Positions 15,737 to 21,976 of a stretch of DNA of 25,163 nucleotides are shown piece by piece. Source of the stretch: a bacterium (lineage in GTDB: Bacteria > Patescibacteriota > Minisyncoccia > UBA6257 > GWB1-50-10); contig JAKAHO010000005.1 in assembly GCA_021814835.1 (NCBI GenBank), forward strand, positions 1 to 25,163. Reading direction: 5' to 3'. The first letter of the stretch is position 1. Every line of letters begins with the position of its first letter. Made by a program: the position numbers and the translations under genes. The notes beneath the pieces are model-generated. The model was not told the origin of the DNA and did no database searches. It saw only the letters and a list, made by a program, of their open reading frames with translations.

Positions 15737-17653
15737 ATGTTTGCATTTAAACGCTCCGACGAAAATCCCATCCTTCTTCCTTCGGAAGAAAATGAATGGG
15801 AAAAGAAAGCCGTCTTCAACTGTTCTCCTGCGGTGAGGTCGGGGAAAATACATTTGGTATACCGTGCGGTGTCGACGACCGACACCTCTTCGATAGGGTG
15901 TGCGACCAGTACTGACGGCGTGCATTTTTCACAACGGAGGCAACTTATACGGCCGGAGTTTGAGTGGGAGCGGTTCGGCTGTGAGGACCCGCGCGTTACG
16001 AAGCTCGGCACTTCGTACTACATTTTTTATACTGCTCTCTCGCAGTTTCCTTTTAACGCGGATGGCATAAAGGTGGGTCTCGCGATTACAAAAGATTTTA
16101 AGAAGATTATCGAGAAGCACTCCATAACGCCATTCAACGCAAAGGGCATGGCGCTGTTTCCCGAAAAAATAAACGGGAAGTATACGGCAATACTTACGGT
16201 AAATACCGACCGCAGACCTGCGAGAATGTGCGTCGCACAGTTCGATAAGATTGAGCAGATGTGGTCGCCCGAATACTGGTCCGAGTGGTATTCAAATATG
16301 TTCGCGCATGCCTTGCCGCTTGAGCGTTCATTGAACGACCAGGTTGAGGTGGGCGCGGCGCCCATCAAAACGAAGCACGGCTGGCTTATTGTGTATTCGT
16401 ATATCAGAAATTATTTCACGCCTCCCGCCACATTCGGCGTTGAAGCGGTGCTCCTTGATTTGAATAATCCGACGAAGGTTATCGCGCGCACCGAGAATCC
16501 GCTCCTTATCCCGCTCGCCTCATACGAAAAATTCGGCATGGTGGGGAATGTTGCGTTTCCGTCGGGCGCTATGGTGCGGGGGAACTCGCTCCACTTGTAT
16601 TACGGCGGCGCGGATACGGTGTGCTGTCTCGCCGAAGGGAAGATGAGCGAACTTATGAAGGAGCTCATGAAGACGCGCATTGAGATGTTGAGCTTGGAGC
16701 GCGCAAAAAAGAATCCGATATTATTGCCTGAGCCGAGCCACGCGTGGGAGAGCAAGGCGGTGTTCAATACTGCGGCAATTTACCTCAATAAGAAGGTGCA
16801 CCTTTTGTACCGCGCGATGTCGGAGGAAAACACCTCGGTCCTTGGGTACGCATCGAGCACTGACGGCATTACGATTGCGGAGCGTTTTCCTGAGCCGGTC
16901 TATTCACCGCGCGAAAATTTTGAGAAGAAGTCATCGCCCGGCGTCGGTTCGGGCTGCGAGGACTCGCGCATCACTAAAATCGGCGATACGTTATATATGC
17001 TCTATACGGCATATGACGGCGCAAATCCTCCGCGCGTCGCGCTTACGACGATTTCACAAGCCGATTTCTTGAAGCGCAATTGGAACTGGGCAACGCCGAA
17101 ACTTATTTCACCGCCTGGCGTCGATGATAAGGACGCGGCGATATTTCCGAAAAAGATTAACGGAAAATACGCGATTCTCCACCGCCTTGGCTCAAGTATC
17201 TGGATAGATTATGTCGAGACTCTAAAGTTCGGCGATGAGTCGCCGAATAATTATTGGCTCAAAGGAAAGATTTTAATGAATCCGCGGACGGGCGAGCGCG
17301 ACAGCCAGAAAATCGGCATTGCGGGACCTCCTATCGAAACGGAAGAGGGCTGGTTGCTCATCTATCACGGCATCTCGAAGAAAGCGGACCATCATTATCA
17401 TTTGCGTGCCGCGCTTCTTGACCCCCGCGACCCCTCGAAAGTTATTGTGCGCACGCGCGATCCTATTTTCGAGCCGATGATGCCGTTTGAAAAATTCGGC
17501 ATTGTGCCGAATGTGGTGTTCTCAAATGGTGCGGTAGTTATCGGCGGAAAATTGTATGTGTATTATGGTGGCGCAGATAAGGTGACGGGCGTTGCTTCAA
17601 TGAAAGTGTCAGAAATTTTGAGGAGACTGACTGAAGAGAGTAAGAAAAGATAA
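15737..17653 (+). CDS. Tandem GH130-like protein, two phosphorylase modules in one chain
   Basis: A 638-aa protein made of two complete GH130-like modules (about 1-310 and 320-638), each about the size of a family member. Module 1 has FGCEDPR (C82-E83-D84), and FPEKINGKY and YYGGADTVCCLA later. Module 2 has HAWESKAVFN, GCEDSR (C407-E408-D409, Pro replaced by Ser), FPKKINGKYAILH and YYGGADKVTGVAS. Module 2 is visibly closer to the upstream gene's single module than to module 1. The gene follows the previous stop by 17 nt with no Shine-Dalgarno. One module may be catalytic and the other modified. The family normally acts as separate single-domain chains that oligomerise, so the fusion is unusual. 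The substrate is not deducible; beta-mannosides are the best guess from the family. Confidence 0.85.
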   Translation: MFAFKRSDENPILLPSEENEWEKKAVFNCSPAVRSGKIHLVYRAVSTTDTSSIGCATSTDGVHFSQRRQLIRPEFEWERFGCEDPRVTKLGTSYYIFYTALSQFPFNADGIKVGLAITKDFKKIIEKHSITPFNAKGMALFPEKINGKYTAILTVNTDRRPARMCVAQFDKIEQMWSPEYWSEWYSNMFAHALPLERSLNDQVEVGAAPIKTKHGWLIVYSYIRNYFTPPATFGVEAVLLDLNNPTKVIARTENPLLIPLASYEKFGMVGNVAFPSGAMVRGNSLHLYYGGADTVCCLAEGKMSELMKELMKTRIEMLSLERAKKNPILLPEPSHAWESKAVFNTAAIYLNKKVHLLYRAMSEENTSVLGYASSTDGITIAERFPEPVYSPRENFEKKSSPGVGSGCEDSRITKIGDTLYMLYTAYDGANPPRVALTTISQADFLKRNWNWATPKLISPPGVDDKDAAIFPKKINGKYAILHRLGSSIWIDYVETLKFGDESPNNYWLKGKILMNPRTGERDSQKIGIAGPPIETEEGWLLIYHGISKKADHHYHLRAALLDPRDPSKVIVRTRDPIFEPMMPFEKFGIVPNVVFSNGAVVIGGKLYVYYGGADKVTGVASMKVSEILRRLTEESKKR

Positions 17654-17656
17654 GAA

Positions 17657-17799
17657 GGCATTCTGTACAACTTTTTTGGAAACAGAATGCGCTTACTCCT
17701 GCGGTAAGCGCTTCTTCGCTCTCGCCATTTTGTCCCGCTAGAAGCGGGAGCCAAGCCAAAATGGCTCCGAGATGTTCCAAAAAAGTTACACGGAATGCC
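17657..17799. repeat. 143-bp terminal-inverted-repeat element with nested hairpins (MITE-like)
   Basis: The left end (17657-17681) and right end (17775-17799) are 25-bp inverted repeats matching at 22 of 25 positions. The left end can also pair locally: GCATTCTGT (17658-17666) with ACAGAATGC (17682-17690), a perfect 9-bp stem, so two exclusive folds exist. Inside are GCGCTTAC/GTAAGCGC (about 17689-17711) and a CCATTTTG/CAAAATGG stem containing a CCCGCT/AGCGGG hairpin. There is no coding potential and no clear target-site duplication. It starts 3 nt after the GH130 stop and may terminate that transcript. Confidence 0.6.
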
Positions 17800-17801
17800 G
17801 T

Positions 17802-17949
17802 GGGGTGGGGAGGTTGGGCAGAGGGAGTTGCGCTTCCTTGCCTGCCGTAGGCAGGCGTTTGGGTTTTAGGAAATTGTTTTGTTTGCTGAAATTAGGAGGG
17901 TGGGAGGAGGGCAGAACGGGCCATATTTGCCGTTAGGGCAAGGGCCCGT
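17802..17949 (+). other. Non-coding tract with two G-quadruplex motifs and hairpins
   Basis: Two canonical G3+ tracts fit the four-run quadruplex pattern. The first is at 17802-17825, with runs of 4, 4, 3 and 3 G. The second is at 17898-17920, with four GGG runs and loops of 1, 4 and 6 nt. Between them is the perfect triloop palindrome GCCTGCC-GTA-GGCAGGC (17840-17856). The second motif overlaps a hairpin, ACGGGCC (17916-17922) with GGCCCGT (17943-17949), containing an inner TTGCC/GGCAA stem. No open frame of note is present between 17654 and 18022. Confidence 0.6.
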
Positions 17950-18022
17950 TTAATGAGTTGCGAGAGTGTGGAATAAGTAGGATAATTTTACTAATAAGTT
18001 ACTAGTTATTTGTTTTATTAAA

Positions 18023-18919
18023 ATGGATTCAAAGAATTCTGCAAACAATCAAACATTAATTTATTCTTCAATAATAATTCTGCTTTTAATAGGTGGATAT
18101 TTGTTACTCGATAAGAATTCAGATGGCTCAAAAATTCAAAGCGATCAAAGCATTTCAAATTCTCAACAAGAGGAAATAAACGCTTTAAAAAGTGAGATTG
18201 AGGGATTAAAAACGCAACAGACAAGAACTGAAAGAAAACAAACGAATCTTTCCGATATAGTCCAAGAATGGCGAAAGACAACCGCATTGGTTTTTTGCCA
18301 ATATGGCTATTTAGGAGATTATAGTTATCGCGAAGTTTCTGGTTCTGGTTTGTTGGTGAGCTTAAACGGGGTGCCGCAGGTGATAACTAATAGTCATGTT
18401 GTTAGTAATTCGCGAAATGATTTGAATTCGTGTTGGATTAAATTCCCAGATCAAACTGGTGCATCAACTTATACTGTAAGCCCGCAAAGTATAACCCATG
18501 ATTCTGGCGGGTATGATGTCGCCTATCTAAATTTGTCCATGTATTCTCAGAACGATATTCACGCAAAAGAAGGAATTTCCTCCATCAGCAATCGTGCAAG
18601 AAGCGATTCGTATTTGTGCAAGAACGCCCCGAATGTTGGTGATCATATTTTGATACTTGGCTATCCGGTTTATGGCACTCCAATTTCATTAAGCAGGCTG
18701 TATAGTCAAAACCCGATAGAAGTAACGGCCACAGAAGGTGTTATTTCTGGAAAAGATGGAATTTACTACACAACATCAGCTAAAATCGATAGCGGTAATT
18801 CGGGTGGACTAGCCATTGATGAAACTAATGATTGTTATTTTGGCATACCCACATGGAATAAATCGGGAAATTTTGAGTCATTGGGGCGGATTTTGCCAGC
18901 GTCATACATTTTTAAATAG
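18023..18919 (+). CDS. Membrane-anchored trypsin-like serine protease
   Basis: A 298-aa protease with one N-terminal membrane helix (about residues 12-29), a short coiled coil (about 47-82) and a trypsin/HtrA-like domain facing outside. The catalytic triad is visible: H125 in ITNSHVVS, D165 in GYDVAYLNL and S260 in DSGNSGGLA. There is no PDZ domain, so it is not a full DegP/HtrA. Four to five cysteines in the protease domain could form disulfides outside the cell. The gene is markedly AT-rich compared with the GH130 genes before it. It has no Shine-Dalgarno, and ATG at 18023 follows an AT-rich stretch. The next gene starts 2 nt after its stop. Its role could be envelope quality control or processing of exported peptides. 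The substrate is unknown. Confidence 0.85.
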   Translation: MDSKNSANNQTLIYSSIIILLLIGGYLLLDKNSDGSKIQSDQSISNSQQEEINALKSEIEGLKTQQTRTERKQTNLSDIVQEWRKTTALVFCQYGYLGDYSYREVSGSGLLVSLNGVPQVITNSHVVSNSRNDLNSCWIKFPDQTGASTYTVSPQSITHDSGGYDVAYLNLSMYSQNDIHAKEGISSISNRARSDSYLCKNAPNVGDHILILGYPVYGTPISLSRLYSQNPIEVTATEGVISGKDGIYYTTSAKIDSGNSGGLAIDETNDCYFGIPTWNKSGNFESLGRILPASYIFK

Positions 18920-18921
18920 GT

Positions 18922-19389
18922 ATGGATATTCCATTTATTACCTCAATCAGTTTGGTTTGGTTAATTTACACGTACCTATTCATTGAAGCTGATAGGCAGA
19001 TACTCGATTTGTTTAATAGGCTAAAATTTTCTCTTGCAGTGAATAATGCAGGAATGATAGAAAAGGAACAATTGGAAGTAAAAATGTATTTGGGAATTCC
19101 AGAGGTTATATCGCTTGGTCAAGTATTCTCAAAAAATGATTCGCATAGAAATAATATTGAGCAATTTGAAAAGAAAATAAAAAATATTGATGTATTGAGG
19201 AAATTATTAATGATAAATTTATTTTTATTAACCTTTCACCCATTACTTTGTTTTTTTAATTATTTTCTAACACTACAGGCGCACCTAGTTCTTTCATTGA
19301 TTTTTAGTTTGTGTTTTTATTGGTATGTTCAAAAATTGCCACAATTAATATTTTCTAAAATGGTATCCACAGATAAGAAAAATAATTAG
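18922..19389 (+). CDS. Small membrane protein of unknown family
   Basis: A 155-aa protein that I do not recognise. It has a hydrophobic helix at the N-terminus (about 7-22), a charged central part (about 25-90) and two more helices near the C-terminus (about 92-117 and 120-138), followed by a Lys/Asn tail. It begins 2 nt after the serine protease stop, so the two are almost certainly co-expressed, and it could be a partner, inhibitor or membrane adaptor of that protease. Composition is AT-rich like the protease. No catalytic motif is seen. Confidence 0.65.
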   Translation: MDIPFITSISLVWLIYTYLFIEADRQILDLFNRLKFSLAVNNAGMIEKEQLEVKMYLGIPEVISLGQVFSKNDSHRNNIEQFEKKIKNIDVLRKLLMINLFLLTFHPLLCFFNYFLTLQAHLVLSLIFSLCFYWYVQKLPQLIFSKMVSTDKKNN

Positions 19390-19394
19390 CGAAG

Positions 19395-19519
19395 CTTTAT
19401 CACTAAGAACACCGTGCGGAAACCGAGCGGGCAGGGTTCGAGCGGAGCGAGAGAGCGAGGTTGAGGGCGAGCGCAATTTCCTCGCTGGGGAAATTGACGC
19501 GTGTGTTCGTGTGATAAAG
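19395..19519. repeat. Imperfect inverted-repeat element with GAGCG clusters
   Basis: CTTTATCAC...GAACAC (19395-19412) and its near reverse complement (19503-19519) bracket about 125 bp without coding potential. The interior has repeated GAGCG/GAGAGCG units (19432-19473) and an AATTTCC/GGAAATT hairpin near 19475-19497. The arrangement resembles a small non-autonomous or REP-like element in Patescibacteria spacers; this is inference from structure. Confidence 0.5.
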
Positions 19520-19545
19520 GTGAGCGGAAGGCATAACGCTGGAAA

Positions 19546-19575
19546 CAAAAAAACACCCCTTGTGGGGCGTTTTTA
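19546..19575. terminator. Bidirectional terminator
   Basis: An A-run, CACCCC, TTGT loop, GGGGCG and TTTTT form a stem with one mismatch. It sits between the forward membrane protein gene and the reverse CxxC membrane protein gene, serving both. Confidence 0.85.
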
Positions 19576-19578
19576 TTG

Positions 19579-19845
19579 TTACATTCCGAGGAGAGTGAAT
19601 GCTTTGTAGATAAGCATTGCAGGCCAGACGAGCGCCTTGCCGAAGCCGACGACTCCCATCCAGAACGTTGTTGCTTGGCCGATGTAGTAGAAGGCCGCGC
19701 CGAGGAAAGCGATACCGTAGAGGCCGCCGCTTTTGCCTCCGTGGTGCTTCATCATCATCCACTTTCCACCCCACCTACCTCCGTGCATTCCTCCGCAGTG
19801 CTCGCACTTTCCCTCGTCTTTTCCCATTTCACATTTTTCACACAT
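19579..19845 (-). CDS. Small membrane protein with an N-terminal two-CxxC, His-rich metal-binding-like segment
   Basis: An 88-aa protein. Residues 1-35 contain C2-x2-C5 and C14-x2-C17, with H16, H21, H34 and H35 and many Gly, Lys and Met. This looks like a small zinc or metal site. Residues about 40-60 and 65-85 form two hydrophobic helices. It is not a family I can name. The cysteine-bearing end is most likely cytoplasmic given its positive charge. It stands alone on the minus strand between a bidirectional terminator and the cupin gene, with a 23-nt gap to the latter. It may be co-transcribed with the cupin. Confidence 0.65.
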   Translation of the reverse strand: MCEKCEMGKDEGKCEHCGGMHGGRWGGKWMMMKHHGGKSGGLYGIAFLGAAFYYIGQATTFWMGVVGFGKALVWPAMLIYKAFTLLGM

Positions 19846-19868
19846 AGTATTGTGGTAATAAATATTTG

Positions 19869-20216
19869 TTATTTTGATATTCGACCATATTTGTCCTCAA
19901 GGCGGACAATATCATTTTCGTCAAAATCGCCGAATGCGATTTCCAGAAACTCAAGTTGGTCTGCACCTCCCGAGATACGGTGATGTACGCCCGGTTCAAC
20001 GACAAATTCATTCCCTTTCTTTGCGGAAATTGTTTTGTCGCCGATTTGCATGGTGCCGCTTCCTGAGAGTACCACCCAGAGCTCCTTCCTTTTCGTGTGA
20101 TATTGCAGACTAAGCGCCTCGCCTGCCTTAACCGAGATAATTTTAACTGTGGTCTTTTCGTTCAGCGTATACTGCTTGAACTGTCCCCACGGTCGGATGT
20201 CGATGATTGGCTCCAT
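19869..20216 (-). CDS. Stand-alone cupin, type II phosphomannose isomerase-like
   Basis: A 115-aa single cupin barrel. The sequence RPWGQFKQYTLNE, then VKIISVKAGEALSLQYH (H40), RKELWVVLSG and a PGVHHRI segment (H78/H79) match the C-terminal domain of type II phosphomannose isomerase/GDP-mannose pyrophosphorylase proteins. That family interconverts mannose-6-phosphate and fructose-6-phosphate. The tail DFDENDIVRLEDKYGR is also family-typical. The nucleotidyltransferase domain is absent, as in other short versions. Its ATG (complement of 20214-20216) overlaps the left arm of a perfect 14-bp dyad, which could regulate it. Mannose-related activity is an inference, and a sugar-binding cupin without isomerase activity is possible. 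Confidence 0.85.
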   Translation of the reverse strand: MEPIIDIRPWGQFKQYTLNEKTTVKIISVKAGEALSLQYHTKRKELWVVLSGSGTMQIGDKTISAKKGNEFVVEPGVHHRISGGADQLEFLEIAFGDFDENDIVRLEDKYGRISK

Positions 20217-20334
20217 CCCGTTAGAAGTATATGTTTGTGCTTATTCGACTATTGTTTCTTGTTTTCATGTTCGTAATATATTGTTATTTTTCACATTAAG
20301 ACTTCTAACGGGATCCATATGTATAAGTATACAT
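20215..20334. promoter_or_regulatory. Intergenic dyads between cupin and radical SAM operon
   Basis: A perfect 14-bp inverted repeat, ATCCCGTTAGAAGT (20215-20228) and ACTTCTAACGGGAT (20301-20314), surrounds 72 AT-rich bases. Next to the right arm is a second dyad, ATGTATA-AG-TATACAT (20319-20334). A related sequence, AAGTATATGTTTGTGC, at 20225-20240 reappears as AAGTATACATTTTGTGC at 20325-20341, exactly 100 bp apart. The region separates divergent genes, so operator sites or an insertion boundary are both plausible. Confidence 0.55.
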
Positions 20335-20371
20335 TTTGTGCCGATGTTCGCGATAGAAGCCGAGCGATGTC

Positions 20372-20400
20372 TTGCGCAATATTAATTATTATTGTTTAAT
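20372..20400 (+). promoter_or_regulatory. Promoter of the radical SAM/peptide operon
   Basis: TTGCGC (20372-20377) and TTTAAT (20395-20400) are separated by 17 bp. The start codon is 41 nt further on. AACCCTTA (20418-20425) and the Shine-Dalgarno AGAGGAG (20428-20434, 7 nt before the ATG at 20442) follow in the leader. Confidence 0.5.
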
Positions 20401-20441
20401 ATATTCAGAACTTTCCCAACCCTTAACAGAGGAGATTGGTC

Positions 20442-21746
20442 ATGAGATATCGCACGTTGAGTGGCCCCATGTCCGTCCAGGTTGAAATTACCGAGGCGTG
20501 CAATCTCAATTGCATGCATTGCTACAATCACTGGCGTGATGAGTCTGAAAGGCGGTGCGCGTCGCGCCTTGATGAGGTGAAGCTCAACTCGATTGTTGAG
20601 TTGATTATCGAGATGAAGGCCGCCTCGGTCACTCTGACTGGTGGAGAGCCGCTGCTTCACTGGAGAATTCTGCCTGCCGCCATCAAGAAGTTGATGGACG
20701 CGGGCGCGAGCGTGGGGTTGAACACAAACCTTACATTGCTTACCGATGAGATTGCCATCGCGCTCAAGGCGAGCGGACTGAAGGGTTTGCTCGTATCCGT
20801 TCTTTGCAGTCGGGAAGACGTTCATGACTCGATTGCGGGTCGCAGGGGTGCGTGGGAAGATACCATCAAGGGAATCAAGCTTGCGAAGAGCTATGGGTTT
20901 CGAATCAGTTCGAACATGGTTCTCACCAAGCTGAACTATAGGTATCTCCGTGAGACGGCTGAGTTTCTGAGGGGAATCGGTGTTTCGGCCTTTTGTGCGA
21001 CAAAGGCGTCCCCATCCTTGAATGCTCGCAATTTCGACCAATATCTATTGTCGAGAGACGAGCTTCGGGCAAGCCTGGAAGAACTGACTCAGATTAAGGC
21101 TAGCCTTGGGATGGCGGTGGACATTCTGGAATGCTATCCCTTGTGCCTCATTGGGGATACTGCGAAATTTGAAGCATTCGCACGCAGAAGTTGTAGTGCG
21201 GGCGTTACGGCGTGCACCATCAGTCCGACTGGTGATGTGCGGCCGTGCTCTCATGCCGACATGGTCTATGGCAATGTCTTTCGCGAGCCATTCAATGATA
21301 TTTGGGCGCGAATGGACGATTGGCGAGACGGCCGGTATGTCCCCGATGAGTGCAATACTTGTAAGTTCCTAGAGCGATGCACTGGCGGGTGCAGAATGGA
21401 GGCGAAGCACCGCGGCAACATTCGTGGAAAGGACCCGTTCATGTCGGGGCCCGAGGATGTTTTGTACTCAATCGGACCTAAGCATGAGCACGCCCCACCT
21501 GCGCAAGAGAAGTTCCGCCTCAACAAGCCACTCAAAATACGAAAGGAGAATTTCGGAGCCACCGTTATCACGTCTGCAGGGTCTGCATTCATCAATGAGG
21601 ATGGATTGCGGATTCTTCAAAGTCTCTTGCAGGAGGATGTTTTCACGGTTGATTCGGTGGCAACCCGTTTTTCTTCCAAGTCGGACAGCGTGCGCAAGTT
21701 CTTGCTTGGTCTAGTACGAAGAGGTATCATTTGTGCAGTTGTTTAG
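20442..21746 (+). CDS. Radical SAM/SPASM peptide maturase with PqqD-like C-terminal region
   Basis: A 434-aa enzyme that would use a 4Fe-4S cluster and S-adenosylmethionine to modify a peptide. The radical SAM signature is C20-x3-C24-x2-C27 in EACNLNCMHC, followed by TLTGGEPLLHW. The SPASM domain shows C251-x12-G264-x4-C269, then C304-x2-C307-x5-C313-x3-C317, matching the auxiliary-cluster pattern except that no final cysteine is seen before the C-terminal region. Residues about 360-434 (KIRKENFGATVITS...FINEDGLRIL...FLLGLVRRGII) look like a PqqD-type peptide-recognition domain. ATG at 20442 is chosen for its Shine-Dalgarno 7 nt upstream; the frame opens slightly earlier only at a TTG. The Cys-rich peptide gene starts 35 nt after the stop. 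It has a strong Shine-Dalgarno, unlike the neighbours, so it is probably acquired. Confidence 0.93.
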   Translation: MRYRTLSGPMSVQVEITEACNLNCMHCYNHWRDESERRCASRLDEVKLNSIVELIIEMKAASVTLTGGEPLLHWRILPAAIKKLMDAGASVGLNTNLTLLTDEIAIALKASGLKGLLVSVLCSREDVHDSIAGRRGAWEDTIKGIKLAKSYGFRISSNMVLTKLNYRYLRETAEFLRGIGVSAFCATKASPSLNARNFDQYLLSRDELRASLEELTQIKASLGMAVDILECYPLCLIGDTAKFEAFARRSCSAGVTACTISPTGDVRPCSHADMVYGNVFREPFNDIWARMDDWRDGRYVPDECNTCKFLERCTGGCRMEAKHRGNIRGKDPFMSGPEDVLYSIGPKHEHAPPAQEKFRLNKPLKIRKENFGATVITSAGSAFINEDGLRILQSLLQEDVFTVDSVATRFSSKSDSVRKFLLGLVRRGIICAVV

Positions 21747-21766
21747 ATGCCCAACTCGTTGCACTG

Positions 21767-21775
21767 AAAGGAGGT
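21767..21775 (+). promoter_or_regulatory. Near-perfect ribosome binding site of the Cys-rich peptide
   Basis: AAAGGAGGT matches the full anti-Shine-Dalgarno complement. GGAGG ends 7 nt before the ATG at 21782, which selects that codon over the out-of-frame ATG at 21777. It predicts much stronger translation of the peptide than of the upstream enzyme, as expected for a precursor. Confidence 0.85.
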
Positions 21776-21781
21776 AATGCC

Positions 21782-21931
21782 ATGGACCCCCAGATCCTCT
21801 CCATCGTTGAGAAGCCGGAGAACGAGGTGGTGGCAATCAGCGTAGACAGTTGCGATGATTGCGACGGTTGCGACAAGTGCTACAGCGCACCGTGCAACTG
21901 CGACGAAACCATCCCGCTGTCGGACGAGTAG
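21782..21931 (+). CDS. Six-cysteine peptide, candidate RiPP precursor
   Basis: A 49-aa acidic peptide. Residues 1-22 are a cysteine-free, leader-like part (MDPQILSIVEKPENEVVAIS). The core has six cysteines, C24-x2-C27-x2-C30-x2-C33-x4-C38-x-C40, with Asp after most of them, and the peptide ends TIPLSDE. It follows the radical SAM/SPASM gene by 35 nt, has the best ribosome binding site in the window and is followed by a terminator 9 nt after the stop. This is the classical arrangement of a precursor with its maturase. Thioether cross-links from Cys to a neighbouring residue (sactipeptide or ranthipeptide type) are the likeliest modification. It resembles SCIFF peptides in having six Cys in under 50 residues, but the spacing differs. 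A small metal-binding protein is the main alternative. Confidence 0.8.
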   Translation: MDPQILSIVEKPENEVVAISVDSCDDCDGCDKCYSAPCNCDETIPLSDE

Positions 21932-21940
21932 TAGATGTAC

Positions 21941-21966
21941 AGCCCCCACAATGTGGGGGCTTTTTA
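21941..21966 (+). terminator. Terminator of the radical SAM/peptide operon
   Basis: AGCCCCCACA and TGTGGGGGCT form a perfect 10-bp inverted repeat with a single A between the arms, followed by TTTTT. It closes the operon immediately after the peptide gene and separates it from the convergent peptidase gene. Confidence 0.92.
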
Positions 21967-21976
21967 AATTTCATTC

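Noticed and set aside
17654..18022. Possible hidden gene or CRISPR array in the 370-bp spacer
   Set aside because: No open frame of useful length with a plausible start was seen, and the repeats are inverted and unique rather than regularly spaced direct repeats with spacers.
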